Of a stretch of DNA of 64,000 nucleotides, positions 7,893-16,047 are shown piece after piece. Source of the stretch: Streptomyces nymphaeiformis (GTDB lineage: Bacteria > Actinomycetota > Actinomycetes > Streptomycetales > Streptomycetaceae); NCBI RefSeq assembly GCF_014203895.1, contig NZ_JACHJY010000010.1:62001-126000 (forward strand), given 5' to 3'. The notes under the pieces are model-generated. The model searched no databases. It was not told where the DNA came from and saw only the letters and a list, made by a program, of their open reading frames with translations. A program made the translations under genes and the position numbers. Within the stretch, counting starts at the first letter, position 1, and each line of letters begins with the position of its first letter.

Positions 7893-8930
7893 CTACGGAC
7901 GCTCCGGTACCTCCGGGGGGATCCGCTTCGCCGTCCGCTCCCACTTCACCGAGGACATCACCAGGGTGACGCCCGCGCCGACCATCGCCCAGACCGACAG
8001 GACCACCATCGAGGCGGTCATGTCGTTGCCCTTGAAGTACGCGATCGAGCGCGCCGCCCAGGTGCCCGCGCCCGGCGGCAGGTACGGGCCGATCGCCCGC
8101 CAGAACGGCGGCAGCATCGGCAGCGGGAAGGCGCCGCCCGCGCTCGGGTTGCCGGCGATCACGATGAGCAGGATCGCCAGGCCGATGCCGACGATCCCGA
8201 AGACGGACTGGAGGGCGAGGGTGGCGGCGCCGACGGCGAAGACCACCAGGGTGCCCAGGCCCCACAGGGCCGCGACGCTGCCGGGCAGGGCGCCGAGGAT
8301 CGGACCGACGATGATCGCGCCGCCGAGACCTCCGAGGGCCGCGTAGAGCGCCAGGGCTCCGAGACGGATGACCGCGCGCTCCCGGTTCGCGGGCCGGGCG
8401 CCCGCGCTGATCGCCAGGATCGCTGCGCAGATGTAGCCGCCGACGCACCAGCCGATGACCAGGTAGAAGGCGGAGAGGCCGTTGAAGTCCTGGGAGGAGG
8501 ACGGGGCCACGTCGACGGTCCGCACGAGGCGCTGGTTGGCGGCCTCCAGCCTCGTGATCATCGCCTCCAGGGTCGCGGAGAGCACCTTTCCGCCGCCCGA
8601 GGCGACGAGCAGGGTGTCGGTGCGTCCGCGCGGGTCGACGATCAGGGCCCCGTCGATCTCCCGGTTCAGCATCTGGTCCCGGGCCTCGGCCTCGGTCGCG
8701 ACCACGCGCGGGTCGAAGGGGTCGCCGGGCAGCTTCTCCAGCCGGTCCGTCACGGCGGTGGCGACCTGCTGCTGGGGGGCGACCACGCCGAAGGGGACGT
8801 CCGTGGGTTTCGGATTGTGCAAGGCCCCGACGTACGAGGTGATGAACAGGAGCTGGAGGGCGAAGACGCCGACGACGAGCAGGGCGGCTCGTGGGGTGAC
8901 GGCGCTTTTCAGTTCATCGACGAAGCTCAT
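7893..8930 (-). CDS. ABC-2 / YhgE-Pip-like membrane protein
   Basis: A 345-aa integral membrane protein. One helix near the N-terminus (AALLVVGVFALQLLFITSYVGAL) is followed by a roughly 150-residue extracytoplasmic domain rich in charged residues, then five or more helices in the C-terminal half. This is the DUF3533/ABC-2 permease arrangement seen in phage-infection-protein-like and MmpL-like export accessories. It has no ATPase of its own nearby. I chose the ATG at 8930, which has GGAG upstream, rather than the longer frame with a Pro-rich leader. It is convergent with the protease genes. Function unassigned. Confidence 0.8.
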   Translation of the reverse strand: MSFVDELKSAVTPRAALLVVGVFALQLLFITSYVGALHNPKPTDVPFGVVAPQQQVATAVTDRLEKLPGDPFDPRVVATEAEARDQMLNREIDGALIVDPRGRTDTLLVASGGGKVLSATLEAMITRLEAANQRLVRTVDVAPSSSQDFNGLSAFYLVIGWCVGGYICAAILAISAGARPANRERAVIRLGALALYAALGGLGGAIIVGPILGALPGSVAALWGLGTLVVFAVGAATLALQSVFGIVGIGLAILLIVIAGNPSAGGAFPLPMLPPFWRAIGPYLPPGAGTWAARSIAYFKGNDMTASMVVLSVWAMVGAGVTLVMSSVKWERTAKRIPPEVPERP

Positions 8931-9302
8931 GCCCCCACGCTCCGGGGCGGGGGGTGCTCCCGCAGGCGGGAGGCGCCCGAATGGCTGACCGCCGGCTGGT
9001 GGACGGGGCACGGACGCGCCCGCCCCGACCGACCGCGACACCCTCTGCGGCACCGTCCGCTACGCCGACCGCACCACCTCGAGCCGCACCAGGGCCCGGG
9101 TGAAGCGCGGACCGGAGACGGTGCCGCCGGGCTCACCGGCGGCCTGATCGTGCCGTCGTGACGGCACGGCACTTTTTACCGACGCGTAACTTCCCACCGA
9201 AGCTACCCGTACGTAGCTTGGCTGGAGAGCATCCCCACTTGTGGTCCGGACCGCAGGGCACAGCACCCCCACCTTCCCCTTGAGCCGCAAGGAGATCGCC
9301 CG
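8931..9302. other. Gene-free stretch upstream of the lipase
   Basis: About 370 bp with no convincing gene. The short frame starting at 8982 is Pro/Ala/Thr-biased and lacks a ribosome site. The right part holds regulatory elements: a 7-bp hairpin (GTGCCGT/ACGGCAC at 9150-9167) followed within 6 nt by five Ts, the dyad TTAC-N6-GTAA at 9176-9189, and the inverted repeat at 9200-9219. The hairpin plus T-run would insulate the lipase promoter. Confidence 0.6.
9200..9219. promoter_or_regulatory. Inverted repeat AAGCTAC-N6-GTAGCTT upstream of lipase
   Basis: Perfect 7-bp arms separated by CCGTAC. The GCTAC-N6-GTAGC core occurs again, with the same spacing, upstream of the other secreted lipase gene (18819-18834). 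Likely a binding site for a dimeric regulator; the protein is unknown. Confidence 0.6.
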
Positions 9303-10193
9303 ATGCTGCCCCGGAATCCCCGCCGCCAGTCCCGTCAGCCCTGGAAGCGCGCCGTCAGAGCACTGTCCGTGCTCGCGCTCGCCGCCGCCGCCACCCTCGC
9401 CCCCACCGCCGCCGCCCAGGCCGACACCGCCCCCAGCCGTGGCTGGAACGACTTCGACTGCAAGCCGTCCGCCGCCCACCCGCGGCCCGTCGTCCTCGTC
9501 CACGGCACCTTCGGGAACGCCGTCGACAACTGGCTGGCCCTCGCGCCCTACCTGGTCAACCGGGGCTACTGCGTCTTCTCGCTCGACTACGGCCAGCTGC
9601 CGGGCGTGCCCCTCTTCAACGGGCTCGGACCCATCGCCGCGTCCGCCGGACAGCTCGACACCTACGTCGACCGGGTCCTCGCCGCCACCGGCGCCCCCGA
9701 GGCCGACCTCGTCGGACACTCGCAGGGCGGCATGATGCCCCGCTGGTACCTCAAGTTCCTCGGCGGCGCCGCGAAGGTGAACACGCTCGTCGGCATCGCG
9801 CCCGACAACCACGGCACCACCCTGTCCGGCCTCACCAAGCTCCTGCCGTACTTCCCCGGAGCAGAGGACGTCATCAGCTCCAAGACCCCCGGCCTCGCCG
9901 ACCAGATCGCCGGCTCGGACTTCATCACCAAGCTCAACGAGGGCGGCGACACGGTGCCGGGGGTCCGCTACCACGTCATCGCCAGCCAGTACGACGAGGT
10001 CGTCACCCCGTACCGCTCCCAGTTCCTGACCGGCCCGAACGTCACCAACGTCCTCATCCAGGACAAGTGCGCGCTCGACCTCTCCGAGCACGTGGCGATC
10101 GGCACGGTGGACCGGGTCACGTTCCACGAGGTGGCCAACGCCCTCGACCCGGCCCACGCGACCCCGACCACCTGCCTCTCCGTGGTCGGCTAG
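9303..10193 (+). CDS. Secreted triacylglycerol lipase / esterase (class 2 lipase)
   Basis: Alpha/beta hydrolase of 296 aa exported by a signal peptide cleaved near AQA (about residue 40, after a basic n-region). The oxyanion motif VLVHGTFG sits at 64-71 and the nucleophile elbow GHSQGG centres on Ser140. The catalytic His is probably in LSEHVAIG near the C-terminus. It matches the EstA/LipE-type lipases common in Streptomyces, with two cysteine pairs. The ATG is preceded by AAGGAG. The leader is about 85 bp and carries an inverted repeat upstream. Its stop overlaps the stop of the convergent LPMO gene by 4 bp. Confidence 0.9.
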   Translation: MLPRNPRRQSRQPWKRAVRALSVLALAAAATLAPTAAAQADTAPSRGWNDFDCKPSAAHPRPVVLVHGTFGNAVDNWLALAPYLVNRGYCVFSLDYGQLPGVPLFNGLGPIAASAGQLDTYVDRVLAATGAPEADLVGHSQGGMMPRWYLKFLGGAAKVNTLVGIAPDNHGTTLSGLTKLLPYFPGAEDVISSKTPGLADQIAGSDFITKLNEGGDTVPGVRYHVIASQYDEVVTPYRSQFLTGPNVTNVLIQDKCALDLSEHVAIGTVDRVTFHEVANALDPAHATPTTCLSVVG

Positions 10194-11140
10194 CCCCGGG
10201 CCCGCCGCCGGCCCGCCCCGAAGAGCACGGCCGCACCGAGCGCGAGAACGGCGGCGCCACCACCTGCGAGATACGGGGTGGTGGCGCCGCCACCGGTCTC
10301 CGCCAACTCCACACCGGAACCGGCGGCGGGGGCGGGCGCGTTGGACTCCGGCGTACCGGATACGGGCGCGGGTGCGGTGGGCGTCGCCCCGTGCGTCCCG
10401 TGCGCCCCGTGCCCGACCGTGGACCGGTCCGCGCCGTCCTCGATCTGCTCTTCGGTGGGCGCGGAGGCGGTCGGGGCGGGAGCGGTCGCCGCCGGGGCGG
10501 TCCCGCCGTCATTCCCCCCGAACACCACGTCGGAGCACGTGTAGAACGCCTCGGGGGAGTCGGAGCGCTGCCAGATCGAGTAGATGAGATGACGGCCGGA
10601 CTTCTTCGGCACGGTCCCCTGGAACACGTAGGAACCGTCCTGCATCCCCGGATCGGTCACCGTCACGAACGGCCGGTCCTCCAGGTCCGACCACTTCAGC
10701 GGCTTCGTCGGGTCGTACCCGTCCTTCGTCACGTACAGCGCGAACGAGCCCTTGTGCGGAGCGGTCCCCCGGTAACGGAACGTGTGCGCACCGGACTTCA
10801 TCGGGCTCGCCGGCCAGTCGGCCCGCGCCAGATCGAGCCCCCGGTACTTCTCGTTGCCCGCGCTGCACAGCCTGCCGTCCGGGATCAACTGCCGGTGCCG
10901 CCCGGCCGCGTCGCCGATGTTCACCGCGTTCCAGTCGTAGAACGCCTGCGCCCCACTGGCCGCCACAGCCGCCTTGCAGGCCGCCGACCGCGGCGCCTCG
11001 GGCCCCTCCGCATAACAGGCCGAGACCCGACTCACGGGGTCGGTCATCGAGCCGTGCGCGTAGGCACCGGGCGCGACGGCGAGACCGGACAGAACCAGAG
11101 CGACGGTGACGGCACCCGCTGCCGTACGGCGAGAGGTCAT
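10190..11140 (-). CDS. AA10 lytic polysaccharide monooxygenase with sortase anchor
   Basis: Copper enzyme of 316 aa that oxidatively cleaves chitin or cellulose. After signal cleavage at AYA (28) the mature chain begins with His29, the first residue of the histidine brace; His129 (TAPHKGSFALYVT) is the second. The catalytic domain ends near residue 207 (FYTCSDVVF). A Thr/Ala/Pro linker of about 70 residues leads to LAETG at 279-283, a hydrophobic segment and RRRARG. That tail is a class E-type (LAxTG) sorting signal, so this LPMO should be covalently attached to the wall rather than freely secreted. Good Shine-Dalgarno (AGGAG) upstream of ATG. Confidence 0.93.
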   Translation of the reverse strand: MTSRRTAAGAVTVALVLSGLAVAPGAYAHGSMTDPVSRVSACYAEGPEAPRSAACKAAVAASGAQAFYDWNAVNIGDAAGRHRQLIPDGRLCSAGNEKYRGLDLARADWPASPMKSGAHTFRYRGTAPHKGSFALYVTKDGYDPTKPLKWSDLEDRPFVTVTDPGMQDGSYVFQGTVPKKSGRHLIYSIWQRSDSPEAFYTCSDVVFGGNDGGTAPAATAPAPTASAPTEEQIEDGADRSTVGHGAHGTHGATPTAPAPVSGTPESNAPAPAAGSGVELAETGGGATTPYLAGGGAAVLALGAAVLFGAGRRRARG

Positions 11141-11211
11141 GGGGGGACAACTCCTTCACGAGGGTGATGTGGGGGGTTGCCGAGCAAACTAGCCCCGGAA
11201 GAAGTGCGGAT

Positions 11212-11230
11212 CGCGGCCTTTAGGGCCGCG
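11212..11230 (-). terminator. Hairpin downstream of the response-regulator gene
   Basis: CGCGGCC (11212-11218) pairs with GGCCGCG (11224-11230) across a 5-nt loop, 34 bp after the minus-strand stop. It would separate the regulator transcript from the LPMO gene. Confidence 0.5.
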
Positions 11231-11263
11231 TTAAGGCGCAGGTAAGAGGCGCCTCAGGAACGG

Positions 11264-11932
11264 CTACCCGATCCGCCGGTACCGCCGCTCCGGGCGTCCC
11301 GTCCCGCCGTAGCGCAAGGTGACCTCCGCGCGGCCCGTCTGGGCGAAGTACTCCAGGTAGCGGCGGGCGCTCACGCGGGAGAGGGAGCCGGCTTCGGCGC
11401 ATTCCGTGGCCGACAGGCCCTCCGGGTGGGCGCGCAGGACGGAGTCGACCAGGTCGGCCGTGTGGGCCGCCAGGCCCTTCGGGAGTTCGCGGGAGCCGCG
11501 GGGGCGGGTGCCGAAGATCTGGTCGACGTCCTCCTGGCGGGCCTCGTCCAGCTCGTCGAGGCGGTGGCGGAGGGAGGCCACGTGCCGTAGTTGGTCGTGC
11601 AGCGCCGCCGGCGTGAACGGTTTGATCAGGTAGTGCAGGGCCCCGGCGCGCAGCGCGGAGCGGATCGTGCCCACGTCCCGTGCCGCCGTGATGAAGAGCG
11701 CGTCCATGCCCAGGCCGGCCGCGCGCAGCTCCCGCAGCACCCGGACGCCGTCCATGTCGGGCAGGAAGACGTCCAGGAGGACCAGGTCGGGACGGAGCAG
11801 TTCGGCCTGGCGGAGCGCCTCGGCGCCGTTGTGCGCGACCCCCGCCACGGTGAAGCCCGCCACCGCCGACACATAGCGGCAGTGCAGCTTGGCGACCATG
11901 AAGTCGTCGTCCACGACCAGCACCTTCGTCAC
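11264..11932 (-). CDS. CitB/DctR-type response regulator
   Basis: Two-component response regulator of 222 aa. The receiver domain has the acidic pair Asp8-Asp10, phospho-acceptor Asp54 (LVLLDVFLPD) and the conserved Lys in LIKPF near 104. The C-terminal domain (ATECAEAGSLSRVSARRYLEYF) is the helix-turn-helix typical of CitB/DpiA regulators of di- and tricarboxylate uptake. GTG start. It is divergent from tctCBA with 132 bp between, so it very probably controls that transporter. No sensor kinase gene lies on either side within the window, so the partner is encoded elsewhere or lost. Confidence 0.88.
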   Translation of the reverse strand: MTKVLVVDDDFMVAKLHCRYVSAVAGFTVAGVAHNGAEALRQAELLRPDLVLLDVFLPDMDGVRVLRELRAAGLGMDALFITAARDVGTIRSALRAGALHYLIKPFTPAALHDQLRHVASLRHRLDELDEARQEDVDQIFGTRPRGSRELPKGLAAHTADLVDSVLRAHPEGLSATECAEAGSLSRVSARRYLEYFAQTGRAEVTLRYGGTGRPERRYRRIG

Positions 11933-11952
11933 GCCGACCCACGCTAGGTCCC

Positions 11953-12034
11953 GACCACAACGACCACAACGTCCGTTGATTGCGGAAGAGAGACAGCTTC
12001 TTAACGCCGGAGCAACATGTGGGCCGGCTCACAT
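11953..12034. promoter_or_regulatory. Divergent promoter region with direct repeats and a palindrome
   Basis: Between the response regulator and tctC: two tandem GACCACAAC copies (11953-11970), typical of direct-repeat sites bound by this regulator class, and ATGTG-N8-CACAT (12017-12034) 31 bp before the tctC start. Binding protein inferred, not shown. Confidence 0.45.
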
Positions 12035-12064
12035 CCCTTCTCCTGTCAACGAGAGGCGGCACAC

Positions 12065-13048
12065 GTGCGGTTGCGCACCCCCTTCGCCCTCCTCGGGGCG
12101 GCTCTCCTGGTGCTCGTCGGTCCGCCGCTGCTCGGCCCGGGCACCGGCTCCGACACCGGCACCGCGATACCCGGCCTGCGCTTCATGGTCCCCAACACCC
12201 CCGGCGGCGGCTACGACATCACCGCCCGCACCGCCGCGAAGAACGCCGAGGAAGCCGGTCTCACCGGCGACGTCGAGGTCTTCAACCTGCCCGGCGCGGG
12301 CGGCACCGTCGGCCTCACCCGGCTCGTCGGCGAGCGCGGCAACGGCCGCCTCGCCATGTCCATGGGCCTCGGCGTCGTCGGCGCCGTCCACACCAACAAG
12401 ACGCCCAGGACCCTCGCCGACACCACCCCGATCGCCCGGCTCACCGAGGAGCAGGACATCGTCGTGGTCGGCAAGGACTCCCCGTACAAGACCATCCAGG
12501 ACCTCCTCGCGGCCTGGAGGAAGGACCCCGGCAAGCTGCCCGTCGGCGGCGGCTCCTCGCCCGGCGGCCCCGACCACCTCGCCCCGATGCTGATGGCGCA
12601 GGCCGCCGGGATCGCGCCGAAGGACGTCAACTACGTGCCCTTCGACGGCGGCGGCGAACTCCTCGCCTCCATCCTCGGGAACAAGGTCGGCTTCGGCGTC
12701 TCCGGCGTCGGCGAGTACCTCGACCAGATCAAGGCGGGGGAGCTGCGCCTCCTCGCCGTCACCGGACCGAAGCGGGTCCCCGGCCTCGACGCCCCCACGC
12801 TCCGCGAGGCCGGGCTCGACACCGAGTTCACCAACTGGCGCGGCATCGTCGCCCCGCCCGGCCTCTCCGACGCCGAGCGCGACAAGCTCGTCACCCTCGT
12901 GACCGGGCTGCACGGCTCCCCGCAGTGGCGCGAGTCGCTGAAGACCCACGGCTGGAACGACGCCTTCCTGCCCGGCGCGGAGTTCGGCACCTTCCTCACC
13001 GAGCAGGACCGGCGGGTCGGCTCCGTCCTCAAGGAGCTGGGACTGTGA
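12065..13048 (+). CDS. tctC: Tripartite tricarboxylate transporter, substrate-binding protein TctC
   Basis: Extracytoplasmic receptor (327 aa) for a tri- or dicarboxylate. It has the Bug/TctC signature MVPNTPGGGYDITAR near the N-terminus and GGGSSPGGPDHLAP in the middle; these loops bind the carboxylate. The N-terminal hydrophobic segment acts as signal or anchor and no lipobox Cys is seen. I used the GTG at 12065 (GAGAGG 8 nt upstream) rather than the longer frame from 12017, whose extra residues look non-coding. Its stop overlaps the tctB start as GTGA. Confidence 0.92.
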   Translation: MRLRTPFALLGAALLVLVGPPLLGPGTGSDTGTAIPGLRFMVPNTPGGGYDITARTAAKNAEEAGLTGDVEVFNLPGAGGTVGLTRLVGERGNGRLAMSMGLGVVGAVHTNKTPRTLADTTPIARLTEEQDIVVVGKDSPYKTIQDLLAAWRKDPGKLPVGGGSSPGGPDHLAPMLMAQAAGIAPKDVNYVPFDGGGELLASILGNKVGFGVSGVGEYLDQIKAGELRLLAVTGPKRVPGLDAPTLREAGLDTEFTNWRGIVAPPGLSDAERDKLVTLVTGLHGSPQWRESLKTHGWNDAFLPGAEFGTFLTEQDRRVGSVLKELGL

Positions 13049-13548
13049 CCACCGTGAAGAGCGTGCTGCGCGGACGGTCCGAACTCGGCGTCGGCGCCCT
13101 CCTGTTCCTCCTCGGCGTCCTCGTCCTCACCGACGCCCTCACCCTCGACGCCGACGTCGCCGGACGCGGCCCGGTCGGACCGGGGACCGTCCCCCTCGTC
13201 GTCGGCTGCGGCCTCCTCGTCGTCGCCGTCCTCCTCACCGTCGACGTGCTGCGCGGCGGCCGGGGCGAGGCCGAGGGCGGCGAGGACGTCGACCTGGCCG
13301 AGCCCGCCGACTGGCGCACCGTCCTGCTCCTCGCGGGCGTGTTCCTCGCCTTCGCCGTCCTCATCGGCCCCCTCGGGTTCCCGATCGCCGGAGCCCTCCT
13401 CTTCTGGGGCGCGGCCTACGCCCTCGGCAGCCGGCACCTCCACCGCGACCCGCTGATCGCGGCCGTCCTCTCGCTCCTCACCTACGCCGTCTTCGACCAG
13501 CTGCTCGGCGTCCCGCTGCCCGGCGGCCCGCTGATGGGAGTGATCTGA
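13045..13548 (+). CDS. tctB: Tripartite tricarboxylate transporter small membrane subunit TctB
   Basis: Small membrane subunit (167 aa) with four hydrophobic segments separated by an acidic cytoplasmic loop (GEAEGGEDVDLAEPADW). Length and pattern fit the TctB family. GTG start overlaps the tctC stop. It works with TctA to form the sodium- or proton-driven importer. Confidence 0.9.
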   Translation: MTTVKSVLRGRSELGVGALLFLLGVLVLTDALTLDADVAGRGPVGPGTVPLVVGCGLLVVAVLLTVDVLRGGRGEAEGGEDVDLAEPADWRTVLLLAGVFLAFAVLIGPLGFPIAGALLFWGAAYALGSRHLHRDPLIAAVLSLLTYAVFDQLLGVPLPGGPLMGVI

Positions 13549-13551
13549 CCC

Positions 13552-15048
13552 GTGGATTCCCTGACCTCCCTCATCGACGGCTTCGGGACCGCCCTCACCC
13601 CGATCAACCTGCTGTGGGCCGCCATCGGCGTCCTCCTCGGCACCGCCATCGGCGTCCTGCCCGGCATCGGCCCCGCCATGGCCGTCGCCCTGCTGCTCCC
13701 GGTGACCTACGGGCTCGAACCGACCGGCGCGTTCATCATGTTCGCCGGCATCTACTACGGCGCCATGTTCGGCGGCTCCACCACCTCGATCCTCCTCAAC
13801 ACCCCCGGCGAGAGCGCCGCCGTCGTCGCCGCCATCGAGGGCAACCCGATGGCCAAGTCCGGGCGCGGCGCCCAGGCCCTCGCGGCCGCCGCGATCGGTC
13901 ACTTCGCCGGCGGCATGATCGGCACGACCCTGCTCGTCGTCCTCGCCCCGACCGTCGCCGCGCTCGCCGTCGACATCGGCGCCCCCGACTACCTCGCCCT
14001 CATGGTCCTCGCCTTCATCGCGGTGACCTCCGTCCTCGGCTCCTCCCGCATCCGCGGCCTCGCCTCCCTGCTCATCGGCCTCACCATCGGCCTCGTCGGC
14101 CTCGACCAGATGACCGGGCAGCAGCGCCTCACCTTCGGCTCGCTCCAGCTCGCCGACGGCATCGACGTCGTCATCGTCGCGGTCGGCCTCTTCGCGATCG
14201 GCGAGGCCCTCTGGGTCGCCGCGCACCTGCGCCGGGCGCCGGGGGAGGCCATCCCGGTCGGCCGCCCCTGGCTCGGCAGGGACGACGTGAAGCGCACCTG
14301 GAAGTCCTGGCTGCGCGGCCCCGCCATCGGCTTCCCGTTCGGCGCGATCCCGGCCGGCGGCGCGGAGATCCCGACCTTCCTCTCGTACGTCACGGAGAAG
14401 CGGCTCTCGAAGCACAAGGAGCAGTTCGGCAAGGGCGCCATCGAGGGCGTGGCCGGACCCGAGTCCGCCGCCTCGGCCTCGGCCGCCGGCACGCTCGTCT
14501 CCATGCTGACCCTCGGCCTGCCCACGACCGCCGTCGCCGCGGTCATGCTGGCCGCGTTCCAGCAGTACGGCATCCAGCCGGGCCCGCTCCTCTTCGAGCG
14601 GGAACCCGAGCTGGTGTGGGGCCTCATCGCCTCGCTGTTCGTCGGCATGGTGCTGCTGCTCGCGCTCAACCTGCCGCTCGCCCCCGTCTGGGCCAAGCTG
14701 CTGCGCATCCCGCGCCCGTACCTGTACGCCGGCATCCTCTTCTTCGCCGCCGTCGGCGCGTACGCGGTGGGCGGCGAGGCGCTCGACCTGGTCGTGCTGC
14801 TCGTCATCGGCCTGATCGGCCTCGGGATGCGGCGCTACGGCCTCCCGGTGCTGCCGGCCGTCATCGGCGTCATCCTCGGCCCGGCCGCCGAGCAGCAGCT
14901 GCGCCGTGCCCTCCAGATCAGCGACGGCTCCCTGACGGGCCTGGTGAACACCCCGTTCTCGGTCACCGTCTACGCGGTCGTCCTGGTGCTGCTCGCCTGG
15001 CCGCTCGTGAGGAAGGCGGCACGGCGCACCGACCGTACGACGGTATGA
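13552..15048 (+). CDS. tctA: Tripartite tricarboxylate transporter large membrane subunit TctA
   Basis: Main transport subunit, 498 aa, about 11-12 membrane segments. The family hallmarks are present: GVLPGIGPAMAVALLLPVTYGL near the N-terminus, GIYYGAMFGGSTTSILLNTPGE, and a second inverted-repeat copy, GPESAASASAAGTLVSMLTLGLPTTA. GTG start 3 bp after the tctB stop. Full length. Together with TctC and TctB it forms a secondary high-affinity uptake system for citrate-like acids, presumably controlled by the divergent response regulator. Confidence 0.94.
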   Translation: MDSLTSLIDGFGTALTPINLLWAAIGVLLGTAIGVLPGIGPAMAVALLLPVTYGLEPTGAFIMFAGIYYGAMFGGSTTSILLNTPGESAAVVAAIEGNPMAKSGRGAQALAAAAIGHFAGGMIGTTLLVVLAPTVAALAVDIGAPDYLALMVLAFIAVTSVLGSSRIRGLASLLIGLTIGLVGLDQMTGQQRLTFGSLQLADGIDVVIVAVGLFAIGEALWVAAHLRRAPGEAIPVGRPWLGRDDVKRTWKSWLRGPAIGFPFGAIPAGGAEIPTFLSYVTEKRLSKHKEQFGKGAIEGVAGPESAASASAAGTLVSMLTLGLPTTAVAAVMLAAFQQYGIQPGPLLFEREPELVWGLIASLFVGMVLLLALNLPLAPVWAKLLRIPRPYLYAGILFFAAVGAYAVGGEALDLVVLLVIGLIGLGMRRYGLPVLPAVIGVILGPAAEQQLRRALQISDGSLTGLVNTPFSVTVYAVVLVLLAWPLVRKAARRTDRTTV

Positions 15049-15160
15049 GTGCCCCCGTGTCCAACGCGCCCCCGATGGGGTGAGATTCGGTCAGTCGGCG
15101 GCCGGATCCGGTATCCCTGGCGGGCAGCACCTTCCCCCCACCCCCGAAGGGACCCCGTCC

Positions 15161-15571
15161 ATGCGCGTCCGACTCGTCCTCGCCGCAGCAGCCCTGCTCA
15201 CCGCCGCCGTCGCCCCCCTCGCCCACGCGGGAGGGGCCGACGGCCTCACCATCGACGAGTACGGCACCGTCGCCGCCGACAGCACGGTCACCGTCTCCGG
15301 CACGTACCGCTGCCTCGACGACGGCGAAGGGCCCGTCTTCGTCAGCTCCACCCTCAAGCAGGGGACCCGCTCCACCGGCATCGGCGGCACCCGCGCCGTC
15401 TGCGACGGACACATCCACACCTGGAGCAACAGCGCCGTCGTGAAGGAGCCCGCCTACCAGCCGGGCGCCGCCCACGTCGAAGCCTCCCTCGTACAGCTCA
15501 CGGCCGGCCCGTCGGGCCTGCCGCTGCCGGGCTTCCTCACCAGGGAGCAGGCGGACGTCGAACTGCGCTAG
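15161..15571 (+). CDS. Small secreted protein (DUF6299-like)
   Basis: A 136-aa exported protein with a clean signal peptide (cleaved after AHA, about residue 24). The mature part is a short beta-rich domain: DGLTIDEYGTVAADSTVTVSGTYRC and GIGGTRAVCDGHIHTW. Two cysteines probably form a disulfide. The pattern resembles the actinobacterial DUF6299 family, function unknown. CGAAGGGAC precedes the ATG. The stop overlaps the convergent DUF402 gene by 4 bp. Confidence 0.75.
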   Translation: MRVRLVLAAAALLTAAVAPLAHAGGADGLTIDEYGTVAADSTVTVSGTYRCLDDGEGPVFVSSTLKQGTRSTGIGGTRAVCDGHIHTWSNSAVVKEPAYQPGAAHVEASLVQLTAGPSGLPLPGFLTREQADVELR

Positions 15572-16047
15572 GCCAGCAGATCGATCAGGCCCTCCCGGCC
15601 GAGCAGTTCCAGCTCGTCGAGGGCCACCACGGCGCGGGCCGCCGCCTCCGGGTCGGAGGCGGCGAGGCCGCTCGCCGCGAACTCGTCCTCGTCGAGCCGC
15701 AGCACCTCGCTGCCGTCCGCCGACACCCACAGGTCCAGGTCCAGGTCCTCGACCACCACCCCGGACCCGTCGATCACGGCCGGCCGCGTGATGTCGCAGT
15801 ACCAGCCCTTCAGGGCGCCGTCGGCCGACCACACCTCCTTGACCGTGAACCAGCGGTCGCGCCAGTAGTGCTCCACGAACACGTCACCGGGCTCGAAGCG
15901 CACGAAACCGAAGTCCCGCACCCCCTCGGCCGCCCACGGGGCCCGCACCGACAGCCGGGCGTCCTCCTCCGTCAGCACCTCTGCCGGGTAGCGGATCTTC
16001 GTCCGTCCCGCCTTCGTCAGGGTGATCTCAACCGATCGTCCGGACAT
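15568..16047 (-). CDS. DUF402 domain protein
   Basis: A 159-aa cytosolic protein with the DUF402 core: VFVEHYWRDRWFTVKEVW, GWYCDITRPAVIDGSGVVVEDLDLDLWV. In characterised relatives (FomD type) the aspartates and the DLDLDLWV strand bind divalent metal and a nucleoside diphosphate or nucleotidyl phosphonate, which is hydrolysed. Its start lies 20 bp inside the 3' end of the upstream acetyltransferase gene, so the two are co-transcribed. Physiological substrate here unknown. Confidence 0.85.
   Translation of the reverse strand: MSGRSVEITLTKAGRTKIRYPAEVLTEEDARLSVRAPWAAEGVRDFGFVRFEPGDVFVEHYWRDRWFTVKEVWSADGALKGWYCDITRPAVIDGSGVVVEDLDLDLWVSADGSEVLRLDEDEFAASGLAASDPEAAARAVVALDELELLGREGLIDLLA

Noticed and set aside
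8982..9180. Possible small gene upstream of the lipase
   Set aside because: Short Pro/Ala/Thr frames with no ribosome site and no recognisable pattern; better explained as intergenic DNA.
12017..12034. CRP-type site (TGTGG-N6-TCACA) before tctC
   Set aside because: Spacing matches the E. coli consensus, not the Streptomyces Crp site as I know it, so I list it only as an unassigned palindrome.
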